Shown in pieces: positions 1-10,972 of a stretch of DNA of 64,000 nt. Positions within the stretch are counted from its first letter, which is position 1. Every line of letters begins with the position of its first letter. Under the pieces are notes generated by a model. That model had not been told where the DNA came from, searched no databases, and worked only from the letters and a program-made list of their open reading frames with translations. Made by a program: the position numbers and the translations under genes. This DNA is from Olleya sp. Hel_I_94 (GTDB lineage Bacteria > Bacteroidota > Bacteroidia > Flavobacteriales > Flavobacteriaceae), in assembly GCF_007827365.1 (NCBI RefSeq), contig NZ_VISI01000002.1:5001-69000 (forward strand), given 5' to 3'.

Positions 1-700
1 CCACTAGTTTATCATTACTAAGTTGCATGTCTACCATTTTGTTTCCTTTTATCTTACCAAGTTTTATCATAGTAGTTGTGGATATCATGTTGAGTACTAG
101 TTTTTGTGCTGTACCTGCTTTCATACGTGAACTACCCGTTATAAATTCTGGTCCTACGACTACTTCAATTGGAAATTGTGATGCTAAGCTTAAAGGACAT
201 TGCTTATTTGATGTTATACATCCAGTTGTAATACCTTCTAAATTACATGTATTAAGCGCTGATATTACATATGGTGTTGTACCTGATGCAGCAATACCAA
301 TTACGACATCTTTATCTGTTACATTGTATTTTGTTAGGTCTTTCCATCCTTGGGTTGTAGAGTCCTCTGCAAACTCAACTGCTTCTCTTATTGCTTTATC
401 TCCACCAGCGATAATACCTATTACTACGTCATAGGATACTCCAAATGTTGGAGGACATTCTGATGCATCTACAACTCCTAGACGTCCACTTGTTCCTGCT
501 CCAATATAAAACAGTCTGCCACCTTTTTCCATTTTTATTACGATTTGTTCTACTAAAGCTTGAATTTGAGGAATCGCTTTTTTGACTGCTGTTGGGACAG
601 TTTGATCTTCTATATTTATGTTTGTTAATAGGTTGTTTATAGACATTTTGTCTAAATTATTGTAATTGGAATCTTGTTCTGTTGTTTTTGTAAATTGCAT
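1..700 (-). CDS. murQ: N-acetylmuramic acid 6-phosphate etherase, 3' end cut by window edge
   Basis: Cytosolic SIS-fold lyase that splits the D-lactyl ether of MurNAc-6-phosphate, giving GlcNAc-6-phosphate for cell-wall recycling. I translated it from the ATG at 698-700 leftwards; the frame stays open to base 1, giving about 233 residues out of the usual 300, so some 65 C-terminal residues lie outside. Family motifs seen are the sugar-phosphate stretch YIGAGTSGRLGVVDASECPP, then IAGGDKAIREAVEFAEDS, GIAASGTTPYV and GSSRMKAGTAQK. It lies about 100 bp downstream of the DUF4249 gene on the same strand, separated by a GC-rich repeat that may end the upstream transcript. Identification is secure from motif content. 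Confidence 0.95.
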   Translation of the reverse strand, partial: MQFTKTTEQDSNYNNLDKMSINNLLTNINIEDQTVPTAVKKAIPQIQALVEQIVIKMEKGGRLFYIGAGTSGRLGVVDASECPPTFGVSYDVVIGIIAGGDKAIREAVEFAEDSTTQGWKDLTKYNVTDKDVVIGIAASGTTPYVISALNTCNLEGITTGCITSNKQCPLSLASQFPIEVVVGPEFITGSSRMKAGTAQKLVLNMISTTTMIKLGKIKGNKMVDMQLSNDKLV

Positions 701-723
701 AGTCTAAATGGTACTACTGGTTT

Positions 724-799
724 GCGTTAGGGATTGAGGCATTTGTTGGAGCTCCTCGCAGAGAGCGACTGCCGAAAGCGCGACCCTTGTGGTAACGCC
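724..799. repeat. GC-rich REP-like intergenic element
   Basis: A block clearly richer in G+C than its surroundings fills the gap between murQ and the DUF4249 gene. Its ends are imperfectly inverted: GCGTTAGGG at 724-732 faces CCCTTGTGGTAACGCC at 784-799. A GGAGCTCC palindrome and a GCCGAAAGCG core lie inside. It has no coding potential. From memory, similar GCGTTAGGG...GTAACGCC elements are abundant between genes in Bacteroidota, but only one copy is in this window. Confidence 0.6.
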
Positions 800-805
800 A
801 AAAAA

Positions 806-1618
806 TTATTGTACAATATAAGTAAATTGATACGCTTGTGAAACTCTGAAATAGCCTAAAGGAAAATTATCTGGATTTGTAATGTTTATACAGTTTCCTC
901 TAACGGTTGCTGGTTGTGCTTGAAATGGTCCGCCACCATTATCAGAAGTTTGTTGAAGCAATAAATCCATAAATTGATAAAATTGTTGGGATACTCCATA
1001 ATTATTTATGGTAACTATGTCTGTTTGTTGTAGATCTTCTTCGGAATAGAATGCGAAAATTTGATTACCATCAGTAAATTGATCGTCATATACTTCTAGC
1101 ACTGGAATTTGTGGTATGTCTGATATGAATTCGAAAAAATAGTAGTTATCTATATTTGCAGGGTCTGTATAAAAGGCCTTAAGTTCTATATCTTCGCCAG
1201 AAAAACCACCTTCGTTATTTTGTTCTATATATTCTATTGGAGTTACGCTTGTCAATACTTCTGTACCTATGTATGTTTGATCGTCATATATAATTGTTAG
1301 GGTATATTCTTGGTTTAGTTCAGGAATGAATGAATTGGTTTTGTATATTCCTGTATTTTCTTGTTCCAAGAATGTAAAAATATTACTATTACTGTCTTCA
1401 ACAAATACGGTTGCGTTATTAGCAGGAGGAACTTGATTATCGAAAAAAGGAGCTGTTAATGTCAATTTTATTTGCTGCTCTGAGCCATCTGAATCTTCAA
1501 ACCAATTTAACGATGCCTCGATTACTAATTTGCGGTCTGATGTTGGTACTTTTAAATCTATAACATCTTCACAACTAAAAAATAGAGATACAATTAATAT
1601 ATATAGTGCGTTTTTCAT
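806..1618 (-). CDS. DUF4249-family lipoprotein
   Basis: A 270-residue lipoprotein. The signal ends in the lipobox LFFSC with Cys at about residue 16, followed by EDVIDLKVP, typical of DUF4249. The body is beta-rich with repeated Thr/Val strands and resembles an extracellular Ig-like/beta-sandwich protein. It sits 6 bp downstream of the stop of a TonB-dependent receptor on the same strand; in Bacteroidota DUF4249 genes usually follow such receptors, so it is probably the surface partner of that transporter. The substrate is unknown. Family call is confident, function is not. Confidence 0.8.
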   Translation of the reverse strand: MKNALYILIVSLFFSCEDVIDLKVPTSDRKLVIEASLNWFEDSDGSEQQIKLTLTAPFFDNQVPPANNATVFVEDSNSNIFTFLEQENTGIYKTNSFIPELNQEYTLTIIYDDQTYIGTEVLTSVTPIEYIEQNNEGGFSGEDIELKAFYTDPANIDNYYFFEFISDIPQIPVLEVYDDQFTDGNQIFAFYSEEDLQQTDIVTINNYGVSQQFYQFMDLLLQQTSDNGGGPFQAQPATVRGNCINITNPDNFPLGYFRVSQAYQFTYIVQ

Positions 1619-1624
1619 TTTTTA

Positions 1625-4000
1625 TTAAAATTTAAAATTGTAGGATATAGAAGGGATTAGTCCAAATATTGATAATCTGGTTGCTTCATTTGTACCTGTC
1701 ATTCTGTTTTCTCCAAATGTTATTGATGCTGCATTACGACGATTATATACATTGTAAAGCCCAAATACCCAATAACTTTGCCATCCTGATGTCTTATCTG
1801 GTTTTGGTGTGTAATTTGCTGATAAATCTAAACGATGGTATGCTGGCAATCTGTCTGAATTACGACTGCTATAGCTTGGTATATTTATACCGTTATAGGA
1901 ATATTGACCATTTGGATATGTTGTAGGTTGTCCTGTTTGAAATAGAAAATTAGCATTTAATTTCCATTTTTTATTCCAGTCATAGCTAGTGGTTAGAGAT
2001 ATATCATGTGTTTTGTCATAAGCTGTACTATACCAATTACCATTGTTTATTCCTGTTTCGGTTGGTGTGCGACCTGGTGTTTTTTGCTCTGATTTTGATA
2101 GTGTATAAGCTAACCAACCTTTAAAACGTCCTTCATTTTTTCTTAAAAGCACCTCTAGTCCATAAGCTCTGGCGTCTCCATTTAATATTATTTGTTCTAT
2201 AGCATCGTTTGCAATTAAATCTGCACCATCTATATAGTCAATTCTGTTTTCAATTTTTTTATAATATGTTTCTACTTCTAAACTATAGCTATCGTCATTA
2301 AAGCTTCTAAAATAGCCTACAGCAACTTGATCTAATAATTGTGGTTTTACATATTTACCACTGGGTGTCCAAATATCTAAAGGTGTTGGTGAGGATGTAT
2401 TAGATAATAAATGTAAATATTGTGACATCCGATTATAGCTTGCTTTTACAGAAGAATTTTCGTTTAGTTGGTAAGCCAATGATGCTCTAGGCTCTAGGTT
2501 TGCAAAACTTTTTATAACGTCACTTTTACTAAAACTTTCTGATCCTGTAGGAGTTGCTTTTTGATAGATTTGAAAATCATTATTAAATACTATTGCTTGA
2601 TCATTTTGATACGTATTTAACTGATTTTGGCCTAATCGTAAAAAAGAGCTTAAACGTAAACCATAGCTTAAGTTTAACTTATCTGATAGTTTATGTTCGG
2701 CATCAACATAAATTGCATTTTCAAAAGCATATTTATCTGTTAATTTAAATGGATTTATTCCAGAAGTTGGTGTAGATGGTTTTATATCTCCTGGATTAAA
2801 TTTATAGTAGATACTATTTAAACCATATTGAAGTTTAAAGCCATCAGTAACGTAATGTTTAAAATCGTATTTAAAATTGAAGTTTTGAATTCCTGAATTC
2901 CAATCAAACTCGACAAAATTTAGTTTTAAACCATAGTAGTAATCGGAATATATTAGTGACATGTTTGAGAATAACTTGTCCGAGAATAAATGATTCCATC
3001 TAAAATTTACTACTGTGTTACCATAAATGTTTTCAAAACTATCTGTAATACTAAAGACATCTCGTCCAAAATAACCAGAAAGATAAATACTGTTATTGTC
3101 GTTTAAATCGTAACTTAATTTTGTGTTTAAATCGTAAAAATATGCTTTGTTATCTATATCAAACAGTGGTAAAAATAAATGCGCATAACTACTACGACCA
3201 CCAAATAGAAATGAACCTTTGTCTTTTTTTATAGGACCTTCAGCAAGTATTCTGCTAGATACAATTCCTATTCCTCCATTCATTTTAAACGTTTTACTGT
3301 TTCCTTCTTTTTGATAAATGTCTAATACTGAAGATACGCGTCCTCCATAACGTGCAGGAATTCCACCTTTATATAATTTTATATCTTTGATGGCATCCGG
3401 ATTAAAAACAGAAAAGAAACCAAATAAGTGCGATGAGTTAAATACTGTAGCCTCGTCCAATAAAATAAGATTTTGATCTGCTGCTCCACCACGTACATTA
3501 AAACCAGAAGATCCTTCTCCTGCATTAGTAACACCTGGTAGAAGTGTTATTGCTTTAATTACGTCTGCTTCTCCAAAAACAACCGGAATATCTTTAATGG
3601 TAGCAGAACTAAGTGCGTTAACACTCATTTGAGGTTTTTTAATATTAAGCTTTTCTATGTTTTCAGTAATAATAACTTCGTCTAAGTTTTCAAAAGACTC
3701 TTCTAAGCTAAAATTTTTGGTAATATTTTTATCTAATATTATCGTTTCTGATATATCAGAAAAACCTAAATAGGAAACAACAACTTTGTATGTGCCTTTT
3801 GGGAGTGTGATGGAGTAGAAGCCATATTCATTTGTGACTGCTCCAGTATTTAATTCAGGTACTATTACATTAACACTTATTAATGTTTCGTTACTGGCAC
3901 TTTCTATTATTTTACCGCTTAGCGTAAATTTTTCTTGAGCAAAAATTAGTGTGCTACTAATTAAAAGCAAGAATAATATACCATTTTTTATATAATTCAT
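1625..4000 (-). CDS. TonB-dependent outer-membrane receptor with carboxypeptidase-like N-terminal domain
   Basis: A 791-residue outer-membrane transporter. I start it at the ATG at 3998-4000, where a clear signal peptide (MNYIKNGILFLLLISSTLIFAQ) begins; an earlier in-frame start would add 12 unsupported residues. Order: signal 1-22, CarboxypepD_reg-like beta domain about 23-105, plug about 120-240 with AEGSSGFNVRGGAADQNLIL and a following GGIPARYGG, then a 22-strand-type barrel ending in aromatic SISYNFKF. It is followed at once by a DUF4249 lipoprotein gene and probably transcribed with it. The ligand cannot be deduced. Confidence 0.9.
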   Translation of the reverse strand: MNYIKNGILFLLLISSTLIFAQEKFTLSGKIIESASNETLISVNVIVPELNTGAVTNEYGFYSITLPKGTYKVVVSYLGFSDISETIILDKNITKNFSLEESFENLDEVIITENIEKLNIKKPQMSVNALSSATIKDIPVVFGEADVIKAITLLPGVTNAGEGSSGFNVRGGAADQNLILLDEATVFNSSHLFGFFSVFNPDAIKDIKLYKGGIPARYGGRVSSVLDIYQKEGNSKTFKMNGGIGIVSSRILAEGPIKKDKGSFLFGGRSSYAHLFLPLFDIDNKAYFYDLNTKLSYDLNDNNSIYLSGYFGRDVFSITDSFENIYGNTVVNFRWNHLFSDKLFSNMSLIYSDYYYGLKLNFVEFDWNSGIQNFNFKYDFKHYVTDGFKLQYGLNSIYYKFNPGDIKPSTPTSGINPFKLTDKYAFENAIYVDAEHKLSDKLNLSYGLRLSSFLRLGQNQLNTYQNDQAIVFNNDFQIYQKATPTGSESFSKSDVIKSFANLEPRASLAYQLNENSSVKASYNRMSQYLHLLSNTSSPTPLDIWTPSGKYVKPQLLDQVAVGYFRSFNDDSYSLEVETYYKKIENRIDYIDGADLIANDAIEQIILNGDARAYGLEVLLRKNEGRFKGWLAYTLSKSEQKTPGRTPTETGINNGNWYSTAYDKTHDISLTTSYDWNKKWKLNANFLFQTGQPTTYPNGQYSYNGINIPSYSSRNSDRLPAYHRLDLSANYTPKPDKTSGWQSYWVFGLYNVYNRRNAASITFGENRMTGTNEATRLSIFGLIPSISYNFKF

Positions 4001-4154
4001 TGGTTGATTTTGATTAGTAAAAATAACTAAAAGCAACTTTACATATTCTGTTTTAAGGTGTTAAACTTTATTTAAATATAGTTTGTAGTATTTTGAAGTT
4101 TGGAAGTTTAGAAGTTATATAGGTAACATTTTGAATGCGGATTTTAGACAAAAT

Positions 4155-4184
4155 AAAAAAAGCTTCCATTTGGAAGCTTTTTTT
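4155..4184 (-). terminator. Intrinsic terminator of the isocitrate dehydrogenase gene
   Basis: Perfect arms AGCTTCCA and TGGAAGCT around a 2-nt loop, flanked by A and T runs. It starts about 20 bp past the dehydrogenase stop codon and precedes the TonB receptor gene on the same strand, isolating the two units. Confidence 0.85.
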
Positions 4185-4203
4185 ATATAATTAAAGTTAT
4201 GAT

Positions 4204-6444
<2,241 letters not shown>

Positions 6445-6583
6445 TTAGTTTAATTTTAAGCTTCACGAAGATACAAAAAATAGGAGGTTTTTTAAAACGA
6501 AAACGTTTACTTAACAACCCATTTAGTTGGAAACTAAATTGAGAGTGAGTTTATTGCGGATTTAATAAAATATAGATAAAATT

Positions 6584-7156
6584 TTAAGAAATCTGAATTT
6601 TATAGTGATCTAATAACCCCTGAATTTGGTCTTTCGAAAATTTTGCGCCTTTAATTTTATTATTTTCAGGATGAATAGAGTAGTTGTAAGAGGTTAAAAA
6701 GTTAGCTTGCTCTATGTTAGTATTAAAAAAGATAGCGTATTTAAAGTTACAATTGTCAAAAACAGATTTTGAGACATTAGCTTCTGTAAATTCTGTTTTT
6801 TCAAATTGACAATTAGTAAATTTTGTATTAATTAATTTAACTTTATAAAATGATGCAAAATTAAGTTGACAATTATTAAAAGTCATAGACATTAATAATT
6901 GGTTACAGTCATTAAATAAAACGCCTAAAAGCTTACAGTTTTCAAAAGCTACATCTTTAAAGGTTGTGTCTGATGTTTTGCTATTACTTAGGTCACAATC
7001 TATAAATTGACATTCTAAAAATGTAATAGTGGATAAGTAACAAGCATTAAAATTACAGTTTATAAACATGCAATTATCATATTCTGCTTTTGGTAATTCT
7101 GTTAAAGTAAAGTCTTTATTTCTATAAGTTTTATCTGCTATAAAAGGTATATTCAT
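6584..7156 (-). CDS. Pentapeptide-repeat protein, Qnr-like
   Basis: About 190 residues from the ATG at 7154-7156. A further upstream ATG at 7205-7207 lies in the arm of a hairpin and would add 17 hydrophobic residues with no family support, so I reject it. From residue 25 to about 155 it is built of A(D/N)LXX-type pentapeptides rich in Cys/Asn/Phe (FINCNFNACY, FIDCDL, FENCKL, FTNCQF, FDNCNF), predicting a right-handed quadrilateral beta helix. The tail, with KIKGAKFSKDQIQGLL, resembles the C-terminal dimerisation region of Qnr-type gyrase-protecting proteins. Role in gyrase protection is inference only; many pentapeptide proteins have no known job. Confidence 0.75.
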   Translation of the reverse strand: MNIPFIADKTYRNKDFTLTELPKAEYDNCMFINCNFNACYLSTITFLECQFIDCDLSNSKTSDTTFKDVAFENCKLLGVLFNDCNQLLMSMTFNNCQLNFASFYKVKLINTKFTNCQFEKTEFTEANVSKSVFDNCNFKYAIFFNTNIEQANFLTSYNYSIHPENNKIKGAKFSKDQIQGLLDHYKIQIS

Positions 7157-7198
7157 TTTTACTATTTGCAGTAAATATACTTTAATTGACAGTAAAAC

Positions 7199-7246
7199 AA
7201 AAGCCATAACATAATAGACTTAACTATTGTTGCTATGGCTTTTTTG
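7199..7246. terminator. Hairpin with T tract upstream of the pentapeptide gene
   Basis: Arms AAAAGCCATA (7199-7208) and TATGGCTTTT (7234-7243), with further imperfect pairing of ACATAATAG with CTATTGT inside. It is followed by T residues on the plus strand and by TTTTGTTTTA on the minus strand, so it could stop transcripts from either side. Confidence 0.6.
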
Positions 7247-7773
7247 AGATAATATTTTGCTGACTTATCTAATTTTCATTAGATCAATCCAAAACTTTCG
7301 TTTTACATTTTTTCAGTTCAAGCTAATATTAAATCAATAGTACATTATAAGAGTAACTTTCAAAATGTATTGACCTGTTACTAAATGTACTTAGTAATTG
7401 TTTTTCTTGATGTTTACCTTTTAATTAATAATTTAATATCAATCATATACAATAAACATTGTTTTGTTCAAGTAACTTTACTTTCACTACGTTACTTTAC
7501 TTAAAACTTTCAACTTTACTTTTTAAATCCTGTCAAACAAAACTTAAATTATAAAGTATCATGGTTTTTAAGTTGCACGACTACACCTGCAATTTTCAAA
7601 ACCTCAAAAAACAAATAAAACTAAATCAAATTCAACATTTAATTGAAACCAATATTGCTATTGTTATTAATTGTTTTACTAAATTAAAAAATATCTTTTA
7701 GATTTTAAAGAAAATAAGACTTTAGATATCAACTAGTTATGAACCGCACTTATTAACAAAAGTTAATAACAAC
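7247..7773. other. ORF-less AT-rich segment of about 530 bp
   Basis: No ORF of 60 codons lies here. The longest I can read is 46 codons on the plus strand (7561-7701), with no recognisable features. Several imperfect repeats of GTTACTTT/GTAACTTT occur, and the segment is bounded on both sides by terminator-like hairpins. It could be a decayed gene or hold an untranslated RNA; nothing decides between them. Confidence 0.4.
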
Positions 7774-7804
7774 AAAAGCCTAACTTAAATAAGTTAGGCT
7801 TTTT
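7774..7804 (-). terminator. Intrinsic terminator of rplS
   Basis: Perfect AAAAGCCTAACTT / AAGTTAGGCTTTT hairpin about 25 bp downstream of the rplS stop codon, with a T run on the minus strand. Confidence 0.85.
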
Positions 7805-7826
7805 AATATAACTAAGGTTGAAGAAA

Positions 7827-8180
7827 TTATTTTCTTCTTGCTTCTTTAATTCTAGCTTTCTTACCAGTAAGACCTCTAAAGTAAAAGATTCTAGCACGAC
7901 GTACTTTACCTTTTTTGTTGATTTCAACTTTTTGTAATGCAGGTAAGTTAATTGGGAAGATACGCTCTACACCAATAGTTCCTGACATTTTTCTAATTGT
8001 AAACGTTTCAGAAGATCCGCTACCTCTTTTTTGAATTACTACTCCTCTAAAAAACTGAGTACGTACTTTTTCTCCTTCTCTAATTTCATAGTACACAGTA
8101 ATTGTGTCTCCAGCTGAAAATTCAGGAAAGTCCTTTGTTGTTACAAACTCGTCTTGAACAAATTTTATTAAAGATTCCAT
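7827..8180 (-). CDS. rplS: 50S ribosomal protein bL19
   Basis: A 117-residue protein of the large subunit at the 30S/50S interface. Diagnostic stretches are FSAGDTITVYYEIREGEK, RTQFFRGVVIQKRGSG, FTIRKMSGTIGVERIFP and the basic KVRRARIFYFRGLTGKKARI tail. Length is normal. It follows trmD by about 160 bp; rplS and trmD are neighbours in many bacteria. Here rplS has its own -7 element and leader, so it is at least partly transcribed separately. Confidence 0.98.
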   Translation of the reverse strand: MESLIKFVQDEFVTTKDFPEFSAGDTITVYYEIREGEKVRTQFFRGVVIQKRGSGSSETFTIRKMSGTIGVERIFPINLPALQKVEINKKGKVRRARIFYFRGLTGKKARIKEARRK

Positions 8181-8262
8181 CTTTATTTAATTTTAAATGA
8201 TTGATTCAGAGTAACATTCACGTATCTCGCCAGAGGTTAATCCGAAATTGGGTGCAAATATA
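8181..8262 (-). promoter_or_regulatory. rplS promoter and 5' leader
   Basis: Reading the minus strand, a perfect Bacteroidota -7 element TATATTTG (8255-8262) followed by CACC leaves a leader of about 70 nt before the rplS ATG. The leader holds GC-richer segments (CCTCTGGCGAGATACGTG) unlike the surrounding AT-rich DNA, as expected for an autoregulatory ribosomal-protein leader. No leader class is assigned. Confidence 0.6.
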
Positions 8263-8337
8263 GTTAAAAAGTAAAAAACAGAAAGTAAAAATGTAAAAAG
8301 TTTGTCTGTTTTTTTAGATACACGTAAAACATGTTGT

Positions 8338-9015
8338 CTATTTGTCTAATAAATCTGGTCGTCTGTCTTTAGTACGTTGGTAGGCTTGGTCTTCTCTCCA
8401 TCTTTCTATATTAGCTGCATGACCACTTAATAATACTTCAGGGACTTCAAGACCTTTGTAATTACGTGGTTTAGTATAGATTGGAGGAGCCAATAAATTA
8501 TCCTGAAAACTGTCTGTTAATGCAGAGGTTTCATTACCTAAAACACCAGGAATTAATCTAATTACTGCATCACATAATACTGCTGCACCTAATTCTCCTC
8601 CAGAAAGCACATAGTCTCCTATAGATATTTCTTTGGTGATAAATAAATCTCTTACGCGTTGGTCTACACCTTTATAATGTCCACAAAGTATGATAATGTT
8701 TTCTTTTAAAGAGACTTGGTTAGCTATGCTTTGGTTTAAGGTTTCGCCATCAGGCGTCATGTATATAACCTCGTCATAATTACGCGCTTCTTTTAATTTA
8801 GAAATGCATTTGTCTATAGGTTCAACCATCATGACCATACCAGCTCCACCACCAAATTGGGTGTCATCAATGGACTTGTAATTATCTGTGGTGTAGTCTC
8901 TTAAATTATGAAAATGTACTTCAACCAAATTAGCCTCAATTGCACGCTTTAAAATAGAAGCTTCAAATGGACTTTTAAGTAATTCTGGTAGGACAGTTAT
9001 AATATCAATTCTCAT
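8338..9015 (-). CDS. trmD: tRNA (guanine37-N1)-methyltransferase
   Basis: A 225-residue SPOUT-class enzyme that makes m1G37 in tRNAs with a G36-G37 sequence, using S-adenosylmethionine and preventing frameshifting. The trefoil-knot motifs are intact: [27 protein letters not shown] and [15 protein letters not shown]. The C-terminal [14 protein letters not shown] linker ([21 protein letters not shown]) is normal. It has its own promoter at 9035-9042. Identification is secure. Confidence 0.97.
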   Translation of the reverse strand: MRIDIITVLPELLKSPFEASILKRAIEANLVEVHFHNLRDYTTDNYKSIDDTQFGGGAGMVMMVEPIDKCISKLKEARNYDEVIYMTPDGETLNQSIANQVSLKENIIILCGHYKGVDQRVRDLFITKEISIGDYVLSGGELGAAVLCDAVIRLIPGVLGNETSALTDSFQDNLLAPPIYTKPRNYKGLEVPEVLLSGHAANIERWREDQAYQRTKDRRPDLLDK

Positions 9016-9034
9016 GGTTTTGCTTTATTGAATG

Positions 9035-9042
9035 CAAAGATA
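9035..9042 (-). promoter_or_regulatory. -7 promoter element of trmD
   Basis: TATCTTTG followed by CAT on the minus strand, 19 bp before the trmD start codon. It matches the Bacteroidota -7 consensus TAnnTTTG; no good -33 TTG is seen. Confidence 0.6.
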
Positions 9043-9169
9043 GATGAAATTCTTTAACTTAAATCTTGCTTGAATAACATGATTAAGCTGTTTTGTTATG
9101 GTTGTAGTTTTAGTAATTAAACAATTCCAAAGAAAAAACTATGATTATTAATTACAGATTAAGTCCTTT

Positions 9170-10861
9170 TTATATCAGGCGTTTTAATAGAGATTGAATA
9201 ATAAAGGCAATGACCATAACTATTGCACATCCTACAAAGTTTAACCATAAAAAAGGTAGATTAATTATTTCATATTCATTTAAAAAGAATAATCCAATAA
9301 CTAAAACCTGTGTAATTAAAGCAGCTACAAAAACAGCATTAGCTTTAATTTGCTTAAAGAAAAACGCTAATAAAAATATACCAAGGACGTTACCATAAAA
9401 TATTGATCCAATAATATTTACTAATTGTATTAAGTTTTCTGCTAGATTGGCGACGCAAGCGACACCAATTGCCATGATTCCCCAAAGTAATGTAAAACCT
9501 CTTGAGGCCTTAACCATTTCTTGGTCAGTTTTTGGACCAACTCTATGTTTATACAAATCGATTGTAGTTGTACTAGCTAAAGCGTTAAGCTCTGATGCTG
9601 TACTAGACATGGCTGCACTTAAAATAACAGCTAATAATAATCCAATTAATCCTTTAGGTAAATTATTAAGTATAAAGTGTATAAAAACATAATCCTTATC
9701 ATTACTTTCAACTTTTAAACCTTCAGCTTCTCCAGCTTTTTTAATCAAATCTCTAGCTTGCGCTCTTATTGTGTCGCTTTTGGCATTATAGCTAGCTATA
9801 AGGTCTTGATTAACTTTACCATCAGCGTTTGCAAACTCAGTAATGGTTGCTTTTTTTAGATCAAAAATTTCTTTCTGCTCTAATTGCAACGCAGCATACT
9901 CATTTGCATATTTTGAATTTAAAACAACTTCTGTTGCAGTGGGATTAAAATTTATGGGAGCATCGTTAAACTGGTAAAATACAAATACCATTACACCTAC
10001 TAGCAGAATAAAAAACTGCATTGGTACTTTTAGTAATCCGTTAAAAATTAATCCTAAACGCATTTCTTTTACAGATTTACCAGACAAATAACGTTGCACT
10101 TGACTTTGGTCAGTACCAAAATACGATAGCATTAAAAACGTACCACCAATTAATCCACTCCAAACTGTATATCTATTATTTAAATCGAAAGAAAAATCTA
10201 ACACTTCCATTTTACCGCTTGCTCCAGCAATATCTAGAGCTTTTTTAAAAGTAATATCATCAGGTAATTGGTTTAATATTAAAATGAAAGCTATTACCAT
10301 TCCTGTAAAAATGACTACCATTTGATGTTTTTGAGTCACATTAACTGCTTTTGTACCTCCCGAAACCGTGTAGATTATAACTAATACACCTATAATAATA
10401 TTTAGTAAAAGAAGGTTCCATCCTAAAACTGCAGATAAGATAATAGCAGGAGCAAAAATGGTTATTCCTGCTGCTAGACCACGTTGGATTAAAAACAGTA
10501 CTGCTGTTAGTGTACGTGTTTTACGGTCAAATCGGTTTTCTAAAAACTCGTAAGCTGTATATACTTTAAGTCTGTGATATAATGGTATAAAGACCATGCA
10601 GATTACAATCATGGCTATTGGTAATCCAAAATAAAACTGCACAAAACCCATTCCGGAATGAAATGCTTGTCCAGGCGTACTTAAAAAAGTTATAGCACTA
10701 GCTTGTGTAGCCATTACAGATAATCCTATGGTCCACCATTTGCTGGTACTTCCACCTTTTAAAAAATCTTGTACGTTTTTACTACCTCTGGTTTGATACG
10801 TTCCGTAAATAACAATGGTTAACAATGTTCCAATTAAGACAATCCAATCTAAACTTTGCAT
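9170..10861 (-). CDS. Sodium:solute symporter (SSS/SLC5 family)
   Basis: A 563-residue inner-membrane transporter of the SSS family that couples solute uptake to sodium. About 13 hydrophobic segments are visible. Family features include WWTIGLSVMATQASAITFLSTPGQAF near the N terminus, YTAYEFLENRFDRKTRTLTA, and SAAMSSTASELNALASTT after mid-protein. A hydrophilic insert of roughly 70 residues (about 305-375) interrupts the membrane domain. It starts 3 bp after a 34-codon membrane peptide, itself 3 bp after a PIG-L deacetylase, so the three are certainly co-transcribed. The context suggests uptake of a sugar or amino sugar freed outside the membrane; the substrate is not established. Confidence 0.9.
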   Translation of the reverse strand: MQSLDWIVLIGTLLTIVIYGTYQTRGSKNVQDFLKGGSTSKWWTIGLSVMATQASAITFLSTPGQAFHSGMGFVQFYFGLPIAMIVICMVFIPLYHRLKVYTAYEFLENRFDRKTRTLTAVLFLIQRGLAAGITIFAPAIILSAVLGWNLLLLNIIIGVLVIIYTVSGGTKAVNVTQKHQMVVIFTGMVIAFILILNQLPDDITFKKALDIAGASGKMEVLDFSFDLNNRYTVWSGLIGGTFLMLSYFGTDQSQVQRYLSGKSVKEMRLGLIFNGLLKVPMQFFILLVGVMVFVFYQFNDAPINFNPTATEVVLNSKYANEYAALQLEQKEIFDLKKATITEFANADGKVNQDLIASYNAKSDTIRAQARDLIKKAGEAEGLKVESNDKDYVFIHFILNNLPKGLIGLLLAVILSAAMSSTASELNALASTTTIDLYKHRVGPKTDQEMVKASRGFTLLWGIMAIGVACVANLAENLIQLVNIIGSIFYGNVLGIFLLAFFFKQIKANAVFVAALITQVLVIGLFFLNEYEIINLPFLWLNFVGCAIVMVIAFIIQSLLKRLI

Positions 10862-10864
10862 AAT

Positions 10865-10969
10865 TTAAAACAATTTAGTTATTAAGTAAAATGCAATAAT
10901 ATATAGCGCATTTGCAACTAAAAGAATTGTATATAACGGTTTCCATTGGTACTTAGGTTGGTCTTGCAT
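10865..10969 (-). CDS. 34-residue single-pass membrane peptide between deacetylase and symporter
   Basis: A short ORF read directly: ATG at 10967-10969 and TAA at 10865-10867. The product starts MQDQPKYQWKPLYTILL, then a hydrophobic stretch of about 20 residues (LVANALYIIAFYLIT) ending KLF: one membrane segment with a short polar N terminus. It lies 3 bp after the deacetylase stop and 3 bp before the symporter ATG, an arrangement expected only for a translated, coupled gene. It may be a small subunit or regulator of the symporter; no family is recognised. Confidence 0.75.
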   Translation of the reverse strand: MQDQPKYQWKPLYTILLVANALYIIAFYLITKLF

Positions 10970-10972
10970 GAT

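Noticed and set aside
27..434. 135-codon plus-strand ORF
   Set aside because: Lies wholly over murQ, which is clearly coding on the other strand; sequence is low-complexity Thr/Ile/Ser.
7561..7701. 46-codon plus-strand ORF in the ORF-less segment
   Set aside because: No recognisable feature, no promoter or ribosome site, stop codon directly upstream in frame; chance is the better explanation.
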